DNA of 64,000 bases from Morella rubra. Taxonomy: Eukaryota > Streptophyta > Magnoliopsida > Fagales > Myricaceae. Under the pieces are notes generated by a model. That model searched no databases and was not told the DNA's origin. It worked only from the letters and a program-made list of their open reading frames with translations. The position numbers and the translations under genes were made by a program. This document shows, in pieces, positions 10,664-22,014 of the stretch (its first letter is position 1; every line of letters begins with the position of its first letter). The stretch spans positions 6,743,007-6,807,006 of the forward strand of contig CM025853.1 in NCBI GenBank assembly GCA_003952965.2. Reading direction: 5' to 3'.

Positions 10664-12290
10664 TCTGCTTCTGAATTAATTGAGAAGTCATTGGGATCTG
10701 TCAAACCTGCCCCCATAATGGACCTTAAAGACAATGGAATCTGAAGCCATTGGGACCTACCACAATATGTAACATAATGAGATGATAGAGTAAGACTTGG
10801 AAAAATAAATCTGGTATGCATATGGCCATTAGGGAAAAAGGTTTCACATGAGGAATTTCAGACAACTAAGGACAACAATCACAATCACAATCACAAATGA
10901 CCACTATAAGCCGCTATTTCTGATGGTACCTGCTACACATGACCACGATAATCACCACGAATACTTGTACTCATTCGCAAAAGACTGTCATAATTGGTTC
11001 AGGGAAACTACTAGTTTAAGCTAAACTTAACGAGGTTGCAGGCTCCAAAACTTTATAGAATTCCTTTGATGAATATTTGTTCTTATAGTTCCACTAAATC
11101 ATATCAACAGAAAGGTTAAAGTACTGTCCCTTTTATGGAGTACAGCTAACCATATACCCTAAATCATATCAACAGAAAAGGTCCATGTTTTGGCTCTCTC
11201 TGTACTCTGTCTCTTTCTTTCTCCCTCTCCCTCTTTCTCGAGGTCACATGCAAAGGCATTCCAAGTCAGTTGAAAGAATAATAAAGAGGTTAGAAATTTT
11301 GTTGGGATAGGAATAGGAGATATCTCTATCAAAGGAAGACATTTAACACTTCTTTCTTATATGTTGCTACTCAGCTTGGATACAGACATACAGGCTATTG
11401 CTACTTTTTCAAGGTTTATTTCAAAATCTCCAACGAGGCACCTTTACTTGGCTAACTACAAAACACTGAGATCATAGAAAAAAGACAACTAAGGACAATA
11501 ATTTCAACAGCCTTTCTAGAAACAAGAATTTCCCACCTCAGCCAAGCACATAATAGACTATGTAACTTTCTCAATTATGGTAATACTTGACAAAATTATA
11601 TTTTAATGATCTGTCTCACTGCCATTTTAGAAAGGGATTAAACAAATAATGAAATTCTGGGACCACATGTTGTCGAATGACTCTGTGGTAATTTCAAACA
11701 ATTGCTCTGGACCACATGTTGTCGGCCACCAGAGAGAAGTTGCAATATACTATCACTTTTGGACCACATAAGACGCCTATAAATACCCTTCCAACATCCG
11801 AAACATTCCACAACATCCAAAATCTAAAATGCCTACAAAGTGAAAAGTTTCAGTTGCTGCGAAATCTAGATTCCAATCCCCAAACTCGCAATCATAAATC
11901 AAATTAATTCCAGTAAAATCATATGAAGGAGGGTCTCAGTTTAATGGCTTATTGTAAAGGATAAATCTCTGCCAATAAATTATCTTCAGTCTTCATCTAG
12001 GGCACGACCAAATCCCGAAGTGATATCGCCTTCACTGGTGGCAAATCTGGTTCAATGAGGGGGAAATTGGTGTTTGTCGTCCTCCGAGCAAGGTTGAGCC
12101 AAAACACGTTGAAATGGTCTGGTTCGTTGAAATTGGTCTTCGTCTTCCTCCGAGCAAGGGTTGAGCCAAAATACGTTGAAGTGGTCTGGTTCGGTGACGG
12201 GGAAAAAAACAAAATTCCAACCAAGAAAGGGTTTTTGGCCTCCGACAGAACAAGGGCATTAGAAGTAAATAGGCACTCACTTATCAAGGG
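10664..12290. other. Gene-free interior of the 2.9-kb MULE
   Basis: I see no coding region. A direct repeat GACCACATGTTGTCG occurs at about 11660 and 11710, CT-rich runs occur near 11200-11240, and ordinary AT-rich sequence fills the rest. Part of this could be host sequence carried by the element, but I recognise no gene in it. Confidence 0.5.
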
Positions 12291-12476
12291 CAGTTTGGTC
12301 ATTTCAGATAGAATAGACACACGTGGATGCAAAACCGTTTGATTTAACGTGGAATTTAGACAGAGGGCTAACATTGATGAGTTTTGAAAGAAATGGGTCT
12401 CAAATCGCCGAATTGAAACTTAGGGGTACCGATTTGATTTTTATCCAAACTTATGGGGCTAACTATGACTTTACCC

Positions 12477-13575
12477 TTTTTTGATATTTCAAAACTTCTT
12501 CAGTAAGAGTTAAATCAAGAACTAATCTAGGCCAGAGACGTATTGTTTACTTTTGCCTTAGCATTGTAGTTTAATACGAAATTTGTATTTGTGTCCTTGT
12601 AACAATGATAGGCATCAATTTCTTGCGTGTAAAAGTGTTCAGGTTTGTTACATTGTGATTTCCGAACCCATATTTTCATATTGATTATAAGGCAATCTTC
12701 CATGCATTCAGAATAGGGAAGTTCATTAGTGACAATAATTAATGTAATTGATATGAGATACCCTTTTTTTAAAAAAAAAATGCAATGTCAATTTCACGTT
12801 ATTTGTTTAGAGTTTTCTCCCACAGAGGCAAATCCTAACTTTACCACTTCGTTTGCCTGGCTTTACCACTTCGTCTTGGTTTGAGTTCTCACTCTCCATT
12901 GGGAATAGACATTGTTTTGCCTTCTCTTGAATCTCTCTTATCTCTTCCTGTGTGTATGCGTGTAAGATATTGAGGTTTCAGTAAACTTATTTGTCTACAG
13001 TTATTCTTCTTTGTTTTAGCCTTATGTTCATTCAATTTGTATATGCAGCGCCATTTTCTCAGGTCCGGGAAAGAAAGGATCATTTACCTACAACCATCGT
13101 CCTCCACTGCAACCCGACACACGGTGTGTAAAAGAAAACACTCCTTTTAAATAGGGCTCTTAGGACACAACTTATTAACTACGCATGTGTAGAAATTGGG
13201 TGATGATTGATCATGCATAAGTATTTGTGATAAATTTCCCGACTCATCCATTTCTACTTTTGCATTGACATTCACTTCATGAAATGTTTAATTCCTGTAG
13301 TTTTTGTGTGAGGTGATTCATGAGAGAGTTTCTGAGTGTAGTAAGAGGCTTTCCTCGAACTACTTTGCATTTCACATCCACATACAGATTCTTGATTGCC
13401 ATCTCCCGAGCATGATTTTCAGAATTTCTTTTGTATGTGGTGTGAAAATTCTGGGAAATTAAATGTAAAAAATAGAGAAGGGAAACAACCATTTTGGATT
13501 ATTAGTGTATCAACCGTAGGTCTCGGTAGTTAAATTACTCATTATGTTTTGTGTGTCCTTATCAATTAGGCTTCA
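12477..13575. other. Gene-free stretch upstream of the Harbinger gene pair
   Basis: The sequence is AT-rich with no recognisable protein. It probably holds the leader and left end of the PIF/Harbinger element, but I could not identify its terminal repeat or the 3-bp duplication expected of that superfamily. Confidence 0.45.
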
Positions 13576-14537
13576 ATGTCATCATCGAAAACCATTTGGC
13601 GAGATGAGCAACGCGTGACGAGGCTCATTGAACTAGCCATTGCTGAGTTCAACGCAGGACGTGTGAAAAATGGCAAACTAGGAGCACCCAACTACGAATC
13701 TATAGCTGCTATTGTAAGTGTTGATGTGCCCATCCTGGATGCGCAAAAAATTAAAACTAAGTTGGACAATATGCGCACTGAGTTTAGGATGTTCGAGGAC
13801 CTAAAATCAAGGACCGGGTTTGGATGGGATCTTGAAACCAAAATCGTGAAAGCAGACGTCAAACATTGGTCTGATCTTCTTCAAGTGAGTTTCACTACTA
13901 CCACTTAACTCATTTATTTATCAGTCATCTAATTATCAGTTACTTAGTTAAATCGTCATAACGGGAGTGCTACGTTTTCCACGTGCAGATCGAAGAAAAA
14001 TATGCCAAATTCATGGGTCAAGGGTTAGACCATTATGAGGATTTGTGTTATATATTTGGTAACAACACCGCCAGCGGCCTCTATCGCTATGCACCCGCCC
14101 AAGATCCTGCTACTAGTGAAGAGGAGCAACGTCTTTATGATGCAGCCCTTGGTAGGTCTGCACGAAGCGACCTACTGCGGGCTGCTTCTCCCTTCACCCC
14201 CAGCGAAGGTTCAAGTGGGAGCTAGAAGTGTCAATCTCCCACGCCTTAGGGTGTCGGATCGTGTAAGATGCGATCTGGGGAGTCTCAAAATGACTCATTC
14301 GAAAAGGCATCTGAAAACTTCTTGCGTGTCAGGGCAAAATGCATTGCAAACTCTAACCTTTCTCGGAGGTCTTTCGTGAATGAGTGCGTTGATGCACTCA
14401 TGGCTATTCAACCTCCGGTTGGTCAAGAAACCATGGGAAGGGCGATGAACAAGATCATTCAAAGTGTGACATTTAGGCAAGTATTCCTGAGGCTCCCTGA
14501 GGAAGCACGTCGAGCATATGTGCTTTACTTGAAGTAA
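13576..14537 (+). pseudogene. Myb/SANT-like accessory protein of a PIF/Harbinger element
   Basis: Exon 1 (13576-13884) encodes a SANT-like DNA-binding domain: WRDEQRVTRLIELAIAEF, NYESIAAIVS, TKLDNMRTEFRMFEDLKSRT and GWDLETKIV, then HWSDLLQ at the donor. Exon 2 (13989-14225) continues with a segment containing EKYAKFMGQGLDHYEDLCYI and ends at a stop at 14223. The expected C-terminal region (FVNECVDALMAIQPPVG, MNKIIQSVTFRQVFLRLP) is present at 14268-14537 but in another frame, and no in-phase donor joins it. The copy therefore looks frameshifted or alternatively spliced. In this superfamily the SANT protein helps bring the transposase to the element ends. The transposase gene follows on the same strand. 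Confidence 0.72.
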
Positions 14538-15073
14538 GCTTCTATTTCTACATTCGGCAACTTCTTACGTGTATGGAGCAGCAGACTATCCATCGCTTAT
14601 GTTGTGTTTTTTATTCAGTATTTAATTTGCTTTGTAATGAAAGTTATTAGCATGTATGTATGAGAAACTCGATTTGTACGGACATATTTATTTCGGAGTG
14701 TTCATTGTGTTGTTTAGATTATAAGATTATTAGTTATGTAGACGAGTGTTGAAGTACTTGTATGGATATGTTATTTGAATTTGTATCGTATTTCCTAATT
14801 TCGGCAATAGATATGCTGTCTTGGGTATGCATTTTTGTTTTATATGGATTTGCGGGATCTCATTCTGGTATGCTACACGTATCTGTCAATGTCAATCAGA
14901 AAAAATATTTTTATGATATTAATTTTATAGTGTCCATAAATATTTTTTCGGAATTCTTTCCCTAGATAATTGGTTGGCAGGTAGCTATGGGTTTTAGATC
15001 TAGGAGTAGGGTTTAACACATGAGCCTTTTATGGGGTAATAACATTTGTACGTAATTGTTTAATATAGATTCA

Positions 15074-17917
15074 ATGGATAATCATCACCAATTTGACTTT
15101 GACTTAAATGAGCCATATGTCGTTGAAGACGAGGGGGCATACAACATAGATGAAGCAGCTAACCCTGAACAAGAGGAGCCATACGAGCTGCAAGGGTCAA
15201 ATGAAGACGAAGAAGTAGGATCAATTGCAGGTGATACTACGACTACTTCTACAGAAGATTTGGACAACCCAGACCAAGGTGATGATGCAATTGCTTTTTA
15301 TATAATCGAGGAGGTCCGAAGAAGAAGAGCACTCGGGAGATTCTCCCGTCGACGCCCAATCCCACAGAATACTTCCATTCTCACAGGAGCAATGCACCTT
15401 GCTGAGATCCTTAATCACCCCAACGGTGTGGAATGTATAAACATATTCAGAATGTCGCAGACAACATTCATAAACTTGGCGCACTGCCTTCGTATATATG
15501 GACAGTTGAAGGATAAGCATGTGAAGGTGGAAGAGGCGTTGGGTATGTTTCTATTCATCATTGCGCATGCCCATAAACAGCGAATTGCAGGCCATTTTTT
15601 CCAACACTCGTTGGATACTGTACATCGCCACATCCGGTGTGTGGCGAGGGCCCTGTGTAGAATGGCTAAACTTTTCATACAGCCAAGTCACATGATGGGA
15701 GTGCACCCGTACGTACAAGGCAACCCTAAGTATTACCCTTGGTTCAAGGTACACGCCTGTTCAAATTAACTCTTGTTACATGTTGAAATACTAATTTATA
15801 TAAACTGGATTACACACGCGAACAATATTTTAACTCTGGATAATCACATGTAGGACTGCATCAGTGCTATTGATGGCACCTACATTAGTTGTTGGGTGCC
15901 CAAGAGGCTGCAAGACGTACACCGATGCCACAAAGGTTTTTATGCGCAAAATGTGTTGTGCGCAGTAGACTTATGGGGCATGTTCACGTTTGTTTATTGT
16001 GGTTGGGAAGGTACAGCGCATGATTCACGGGTTTTCACAGACGCTATTACACGGCTGGAGAACAAGTTCTCGATGCCATACCCAGGTACATTTATGAATC
16101 ACTGGCGGTGCTTTTCATAGTACTATACATAGAAGCAGGACCAACCAAGTAGGGTTTTGGGATTAGAATAAAAACTTGAGTGTAGCTAACCTTACCTTTA
16201 CTATGCAGGTTACTATTGTAAGTCCTAGATTAAGGCAACCTAAGAGGGGGGTGAATTGGGTTTCCAAACTTTTTCGCTTTTAACCCCCAAAACCGTGTTT
16301 GCAAAGTAAAGTCTAATTTAGTACAAGTATATAGATGCGATAATAGAATAAGTGCTAAATGTAAGAGTAGGGATAGAGAAGCAAACACGTGATTTTTAGG
16401 TGGTTCGGCAAACCCGCCTACATCCACCCCTCAAGCTCCTTCACCGAGCCTTGAGGTTTTTCCACTATCTTCCAAATAGTGTACACTCTAGCTTCCGGGT
16501 GCTAGAGAACCTTACAAGTGCTTTCCCGGGCTCAACACTCAAACTCCAAGTGATTTTCGGGCTCACCACTCACAACCCAACCAAGCTTGAGATATACCCT
16601 CTCTAAGCTTCTTCTTTAGTGAACAACCTCACTAAAGGAATCACTCTTTTGGATAGGAAGATTACAAGAATAAACTCTCTCAAAGAGTGGATATGAAATT
16701 GGAAAGCTCTATCTCTTGATTCACACAAAGACAAGGATATGAAAGTGTGTTTTGTGTGAATGATATGAGAAATATAGAATATGAAGGTTTGGAATATTTC
16801 TCAAGTAATAGAAATGATATGTGGTCGTTGTGATTTTGGACGTTATGAAGGTGTATTTATAGGCCACAAATGAAAACTAGCCGTTTATAGCCGTTAGGGG
16901 TCGATTTGACAATTTTACCGTTGTACCGGTTTCATGTACCGGTCGACCGCTTCAATTAGCCGTTGCTCAACGGTCATAAAATTTAAATGCTGTCAAATTT
17001 TGTCTCATCAACCGCTACATATAGCAGTCGACCGCTATAAATCATTTTCATAGACCGCTACAATTAAAAACCCATTTTTGACGTTTTTGAAATCCCGCTT
17101 CAAAAACCAACTTCCCAAAAGTATAACCAAGGCTTGGAGTTTATATAGGGATGATTTGAAAACATTTAAAGCTCATTTTGGTTGTCAAACATGTGATAAG
17201 AAGATTATGCACGGTTTGAAAAATATGCAAGTGTGATTCAAATCCTTGTCAAAAGTGAAACTAAGAGTTACAAGGTTTATACCCTAAGGTCTTGAAACTT
17301 CACTTTTGAGCTCCTTGCATCTTCTTGATCTTCTTTCTTCAAGTCTTTGGCTCTTTTATCAAAATGTCTTTGTCTTTGAAGATGTCCGTTTTATAAACTT
17401 GGTCCATTTATTGAAATCATCAAAATCTCAATTGTGCACAAAAGCCAACAACTATTACGTAGTAGATTTAGGTCTTCCATGCCTAGATAGATTTCTACCG
17501 CCTCAGAGGCGGGTTAGATATCATCTACGTCGCTTTTGAGAGTCAGGTGAGCCAACCAGACCAAAAGAGCTCTTTAACTACCGACATTCGTCGCTGCACA
17601 ATATAGTGGAGCGAACGTTCGGCAAATTGAAAGGGAAGTTTAACATACTGAACAAGATGCCACGGTATTCTCTAGCGAGTCAGCAGAATCTCATCATGGC
17701 ATGTTGTGTTCTATTCAATTTCTTTATACAACAAGGTGATCCAAAAGCCTTTGTTCCTGATTACCAGGAGGTCATTGGACAAGACGTAGACAACGAGGGC
17801 AACTCTGGTCAGGCTTCGGGAAGTTATGAGCAAACGTTCAACCCAGCTAGTTCTACCATAATGAGTGCAAAACGTGATGAAATCACAGCGGCAATGTGGG
17901 CGGACAACACTCGCTAG
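15074..17917 (+). pseudogene. PIF/Harbinger transposase, split by an insertion
   Basis: Exon 1 (15074-15748) has an acidic start then a helical region (MFLFIIAHAHKQRIAGHFF, TVHRHIRCVARALCRM). Exon 2 (15854-16085) starts the DDE domain: DCISAIDGTYISCWVP, QNVLCAVDLWGMFTFVYCGW and AHDSRVFTDA. A third exon begins at 16209 but is broken at 16216 by a 1234-bp LTR-like insertion. Coding sense resumes at 17456 with VVDLGLPCLDRFLPPQ, HSSLHNIVERTFGKLKG and the C-terminus ending at 17917. Putative catalytic acids are D in AIDGTY, D in VVDLGL and E in VERTFG. An in-frame TGA also lies after HLRRF (about 17537). The family inserts at 3-bp TAA/TTA targets. This copy cannot make a complete enzyme. Confidence 0.88.
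16212..17455 (+). mobile_element. Solo LTR-like insertion, copy A, inside the Harbinger transposase
   Basis: The insert is 16217-17450 (1234 bp). It starts TGTAAGTCCTAG and ends AAAGCCAACA, so it has the TG...CA ends of an LTR, and ACTAT is duplicated exactly at 16212-16216 and 17451-17455. Removing it restores the transposase reading frame across the site. It has no coding capacity and no internal LTR pair, so a solo LTR is the simplest reading. Near its start is the purine run AGAGGGGGGTGAATTGGG, also present inverted near 21200 in copy B. Confidence 0.82.
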
Positions 17918-18261
17918 TTGATGGGTTCAAGTTTAAGAAAACATTTATTTTGTGTGGATGATGGTTTTATAATTTCAGTAAATCTGTCCATGAGAATACT
18001 TTAAATATATTATAAATTCTACTGTAATTTTGTGATTTTGAATCAAAAACAGACACGTGATCACTTATGTTTTCTCATCGTATCTGTCATTTTGTAAAAC
18101 CCGTATGTTTCTCAGCTCTATAATTATATTTTACTAAAAACTAATTAACAAATGGTTGAAGATTGTTTTCCTGATTGTAGACCCGCCATTGTTCCAGAAA
18201 TCAAGAGTTTTCGCAGTTTGTACTTAAAAGTGGTGTCTTTCGCAGTTCGTTTGTACCCCAG

Positions 18262-18655
18262 ATGACATATAGAGCACCATACTGCAGCTGTAGAGCGGGG
18301 CGCATGCGTTTATACATGGCTCGCACGGACAAAAATTATGGTCTGTGGTTTTTTCGATGTCCACTTCATGAGGTTTGTATTCAGTAAATCTGGGTAAATT
18401 TTTGGCCAGTATCAACTCACCTTACTCAAGAATTGGCTTCTTTGCTTGCAAGACCACCCAGGGAGTTTTTTGTGGGTCGAAGATGATAATGGGGAACCTC
18501 GCCATCACCATGTTCGTGCACAACGTAGGGGTTCAAAGGACACAGTGGGAGACCGTAGCATATGGTTATTGTGCTTTGGATGTTGCAGCTATGTTTGGTT
18601 GTTCCTTTTCCTGATGTTGATTGCTATATTTGTTATCTTTATTACCTTCCAATAG
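18262..18655 (+). pseudogene. GRF-type zinc-finger protein, copy 3, probably frameshifted
   Basis: The first exon (18262-18372) gives APYCSCRAGRMRLYMARTDKNYGLWFFRCPLHE, quoted here only as landmarks CSCRAG and FFRCPLHE; it ends at a GT donor. The second part (about 18446-18655) gives the second half of the finger, FLWVEDDNGEP, and a strongly hydrophobic tail (LFLFLMLIAIFVIFITF) suited to a tail anchor. The only AG acceptor near 18449 would join the two parts out of frame, so the copy is probably decayed, unless another splice site is used. Order and tail match copy 1 at 7873-8286. It lies just downstream of the Harbinger transposase. Confidence 0.6.
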
Positions 18656-18884
18656 ATGGTTTATGCGATGGAATTGGTTTTTGTTTGTATGGGCAGAAGT
18701 TGTTTTGCTCAGTTGTTATAAGGACGCAGCGTCTCTGCAGGACATTAACAGTTGGTGTTAATATTATATGTTTATTATAACGAATTTATTTCAGGTGGCC
18801 ATTTGAACTACGAAATAACTATTTTCTATTAGTTGTTTTAACTCATTAAGTAAATATTTTTTTTTCATAACGTTGCTATGCCTG

Positions 18885-19460
18885 TTAGATATTTGTATGA
18901 CAATAAAAATAGCAAATAAAAAGAATTTTTCTAATTATAAAACATATTATAAATAAATATGGACATTTGTTTCACGATTTAAAAATAGAAAGTAAGAGAT
19001 ATTTTTGGAATTAAAATAAATAATAATTTTCTATTTCGTATCACGAAAACAAGTTCATTAGAAAATAATTGGGATTTTCGGAATTACCCAAAGTATTATA
19101 AATAAACATCAACATTTGTATAACAATAAAAAAGTAGATAATAAAAGGGATTTTCAGAATTATAATAAATATTATCAATAAATATCAACATTTGTATCAC
19201 AATAAAAAATAAAAGATAAGAGGTATTTTCGAAATTATTTCCAATATTATAAATAAACATTAACATTTGTATGACAATAAAAATAGAAAATACAAGGTAA
19301 ATTCGAAATTATAATAAATATTATAAATAAACATTAAAAAAAAGGAAATGAAAAGGATTTTCGAAATTATCAAAAATATTATAAATAAACATCAACATTT
19401 GTATATGATAATAAAAAATAGAAAATAAAAACTATTTTCGGAATTATAATAAATATCAAT
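18885..19460. repeat. AT-rich tandem array, ~63-66 bp unit, about eight to nine copies
   Basis: The unit is roughly ATTATAAATAAACATCAACATTTGTATGACAATAAAAATAGAAAATAAAAGG followed by ATTTTCGGAATTATAATAA; landmarks are CAACATTTGTAT and TTTTCGAAATTAT (each repeated many times). Copies are diverged and sometimes truncated. It lies inside the 20.3-kb MULE, between the third GRF copy and LTR-like copy B. It is noncoding, and AT-rich arrays of this type can be unstable in length. Confidence 0.85.
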
Positions 19461-19900
19461 ATATATATAATTTTATCTTCTACACACATCCCAATAAAGG
19501 TAAAAAACCAAATAACAACCTTAAAAATCATTATCACCTCTTTTCACACCAATCATTAAAAGTCAACAAATTCTACACAAACACCAATAAACTCCCACAT
19601 CACCTAAAAATTCTCAAAATACTAAAAATTCTCAAAATCTTACAAAATCGAACAAGCTCTAAGAAACCAAACATTGTGTTTAATACCTGATAAATCGTAC
19701 AAAAAGGCCAAATAATTAATAATAAGTGCATCAATCTTTTTGTATTAAGGCCTAAAAAATGTTTAATACTCAAAATTCATGCTTAACTCAAAAAAGTATT
19801 AAGGCCATCAGTTCAAAATGCAATATGTGAATATATCAGTGCACTAATAGCCGGTAGACATAAGAGATGCTCAGTTGGTTGAGAAAAGAGAGGGAGGGAA

Positions 19901-19925
19901 GAAAGAAAGAAAGAAAGAAAGAAAG
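19901..19925. repeat. (GAAA)n microsatellite
   Basis: Six GAAA units in a row follow a GA-rich lead-in. It is a simple repeat with no other feature attached. Confidence 0.9.
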
Positions 19926-20056
19926 GTAGTTATTCTGAAATGAATATATCTTCTACATTTGACAAGTGCAAAATTCAAAGACAATGTAGAAGACCATGTA
20001 GTCATGTTGGATGATCAAAATTCAGAGTCATTCAAACATTCAATGACCACGTATTA

Positions 20057-21232
20057 GATGCTGTTAGCCCAAGGTTGTTTTGCAAACAATCCATAATTGA
20101 TTTTGATGATAACAAAAATTACAAGTGTTTTGAAGACTTTTATATTCCATATTGTCAATCCTCTTTTCTAAAAACTTTGTTTCAAAAGATCATATTTTTC
20201 TATCTAAAATACTTATAAGAGGACTTGAATACCATTATACAAGTTGATAAGATCATTTTTCCCTTTGTAGGTGCTTTAAAAGGTTTTGGAATGGTTTGGA
20301 TGCTTTAAAGTTGCTGATTTTCTCTCTAGCACTTACTAGTGTCGACACATTGGCTTTATGGTGTCGACACATTGCACTCACTCCCGAGAGCTCAACTCCA
20401 GTTCAATTTTTGATGTGTCAACACATGCTAACCATGTGTCAGCACATGCCACGGGTTTAATAAAAATTTTGAATATTTGTCAGAACCTTCAAACCACTTT
20501 CAAATGACGTGAGCGTCTCTCCAACGGTCCTTCTTGCTAGCCTTCATGATCGTTGAAGTCAAGAAGATTTAAATATTAGAAGAAAAAGAGAAAGAAGACA
20601 AGGATCGTATGCATAGACTCGGCAATTATTCTACAACCTAACTTCTAGAGAGAGAAAGTGCTTTGAAGAAGAGAAAGACCACACCTATCAAGAAAACTTG
20701 TGATTCCTCTGCCAAACTTCAGCTTTCTACTGAGATCTTTGTCTTATTGCACTGCTTTGTGCTTTACACTTGTATATTCGGCTTTAAGAGCCATTCTTTG
20801 ATCTTCCTTTGTACCCATCCTATATAAACCACTTAAGTGTTGGGTAAACACTGGGTCCTACTCATGTGGGTAGAAGAAATCCCTTGGGTTTTAGGATTTG
20901 TGAAGAGAGTGAAGCGTGAGCTCGAAAAACGCTTTGTAAAGGTTCCTTAGCACCTGGGAAGCTAAGGTGTATTTGCTATTTGAAGAATAGTGAAAAGAAG
21001 CCCAAGGAAGTAAATAGCCTTCGGGGTGGACGTAGGCAAGGGTTAGCCGAATCACCTAAAACTACGGTGTCATCTCTTTAACTCCATCTCTTCTTTTTAC
21101 TTGCTCATATCTCTCCTTGTTGTGTTCTAAGCTTTATCATTATATTGCTTAAATTCTTGAAAAAGTTTTAAAATTTATTAAAACCCAATTCACCCCCCCC
21201 CCTCTTGGATTGTTATTCAGACTTACAGATGC
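20057..21232 (-). mobile_element. Solo LTR-like insertion, copy B, opposite orientation
   Basis: The insert is 20062-21227 (1166 bp), flanked by the exact 5-bp duplication GATGC (20057-20061 and 21228-21232). On the minus strand it starts TGTAAGTCTGAATAAC and ends GGGCTAACA, so TG...CA ends again. It shares the AGAGGGGGGGG TGAATTGGGTTT block, the GGTGATTCGGC motif and the CAAATAGCAAATA motif with copy A, in the same order but more diverged elsewhere. It has no coding capacity. Confidence 0.82.
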
Positions 21233-22014
21233 TCAGTTGGTCTTGCTGCCCATAAATCAGTATCATCCATATAACATTTAAAGACCACGCAGAAGACTAT
21301 GTATAATAAGTGCATCCAATAACAATAAATCAGTATCATCTGAAAGCATCTGCCAATGTCCTATAGACAGCATAATATGTGCAAAAAACAAGTTCATAGG
21401 TTGGCATGAGTTTTCTCCAACCTTTACAACCCAAAAAGTGATCTCCAACCAGATATACCTAAAAAAACATTATGTCCAAACCAATTCACCATAAAACACC
21501 AATCTGCGACATGAGTATGCAATAACCCCAACTTCTAACTAAAATACCACGACATCTCAAAAACACCCAACTTCTAACTAAAACACTCGACTTCTTATTG
21601 AGTTGTCATTCCTGTCTCTGGACCCTTGGACATTGATCCCCTTCGTCTCGGTGGTATTGGTTGACTTTGTGACACTTCTTGATCATGCACTTGTTGCTCC
21701 GTAGGCTGCGACATAGCATGGGCAGCAAGACCATCGCCCATTGCAAAGCAACCAAATGTCAATTAAACACTAAAAAATAGTTAGTAAATGAACATTAAAT
21801 CCAGATCCACACCCTTCTTTGCATCCTTCTTATATCACTACGTTGTTGGGTCCCACCAGCAGTTTCCTCCCCTTCATGTGAGGGTTCAATTCCAACACAT
21901 GCTTCATTAGGTATGGCCTGGATATATAATTACACCTTACATGTCATTTTCAAAAAAGATACATATCTAAAACAGAAACCAAAAGTGTCTAATGTAAAAA
22001 ACAGGTATGATATG
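21233..22014. other. Gene-free stretch beyond the MURA C-terminus
   Basis: The sequence is AT-rich with a duplicated phrase around CAACTTCTAACTAAAA (21525-21590). It would be the 3' flank of the MURA transposase, which is read on the minus strand. I see no gene. Confidence 0.5.

Larger units (their letters stand above)
9549..12476 (+). mobile_element. 2.9-kb non-autonomous MULE carrying a GRF gene
   Basis: The left arm starts GGGGTAAAGTCATAGTTAGC at 9549, and the right arm ends GGCTAACTATGACTTTACCC at 12476. The inverted similarity spans about 190 bp (for example ACACGTGGATGCAAAACCG against the left arm's GATTTTGCATCCACGTGTC). Flanking T-rich sequence (TTTTTTATA left, TTTTTTGATA right) may be a worn target duplication. 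No transposase is inside, so it would depend on another element. It contains an apparently intact two-exon GRF zinc-finger gene just inside the left arm and is nested in the 20.3-kb MULE. The MITE at 3709-4230 has the same ends. Confidence 0.82.

Noticed and set aside
18885..19460. Regularly spaced repeats considered as a CRISPR array
   Set aside because: The repeats are contiguous, diverged and AT-rich without unique spacers, and the window is a plant nuclear genome.
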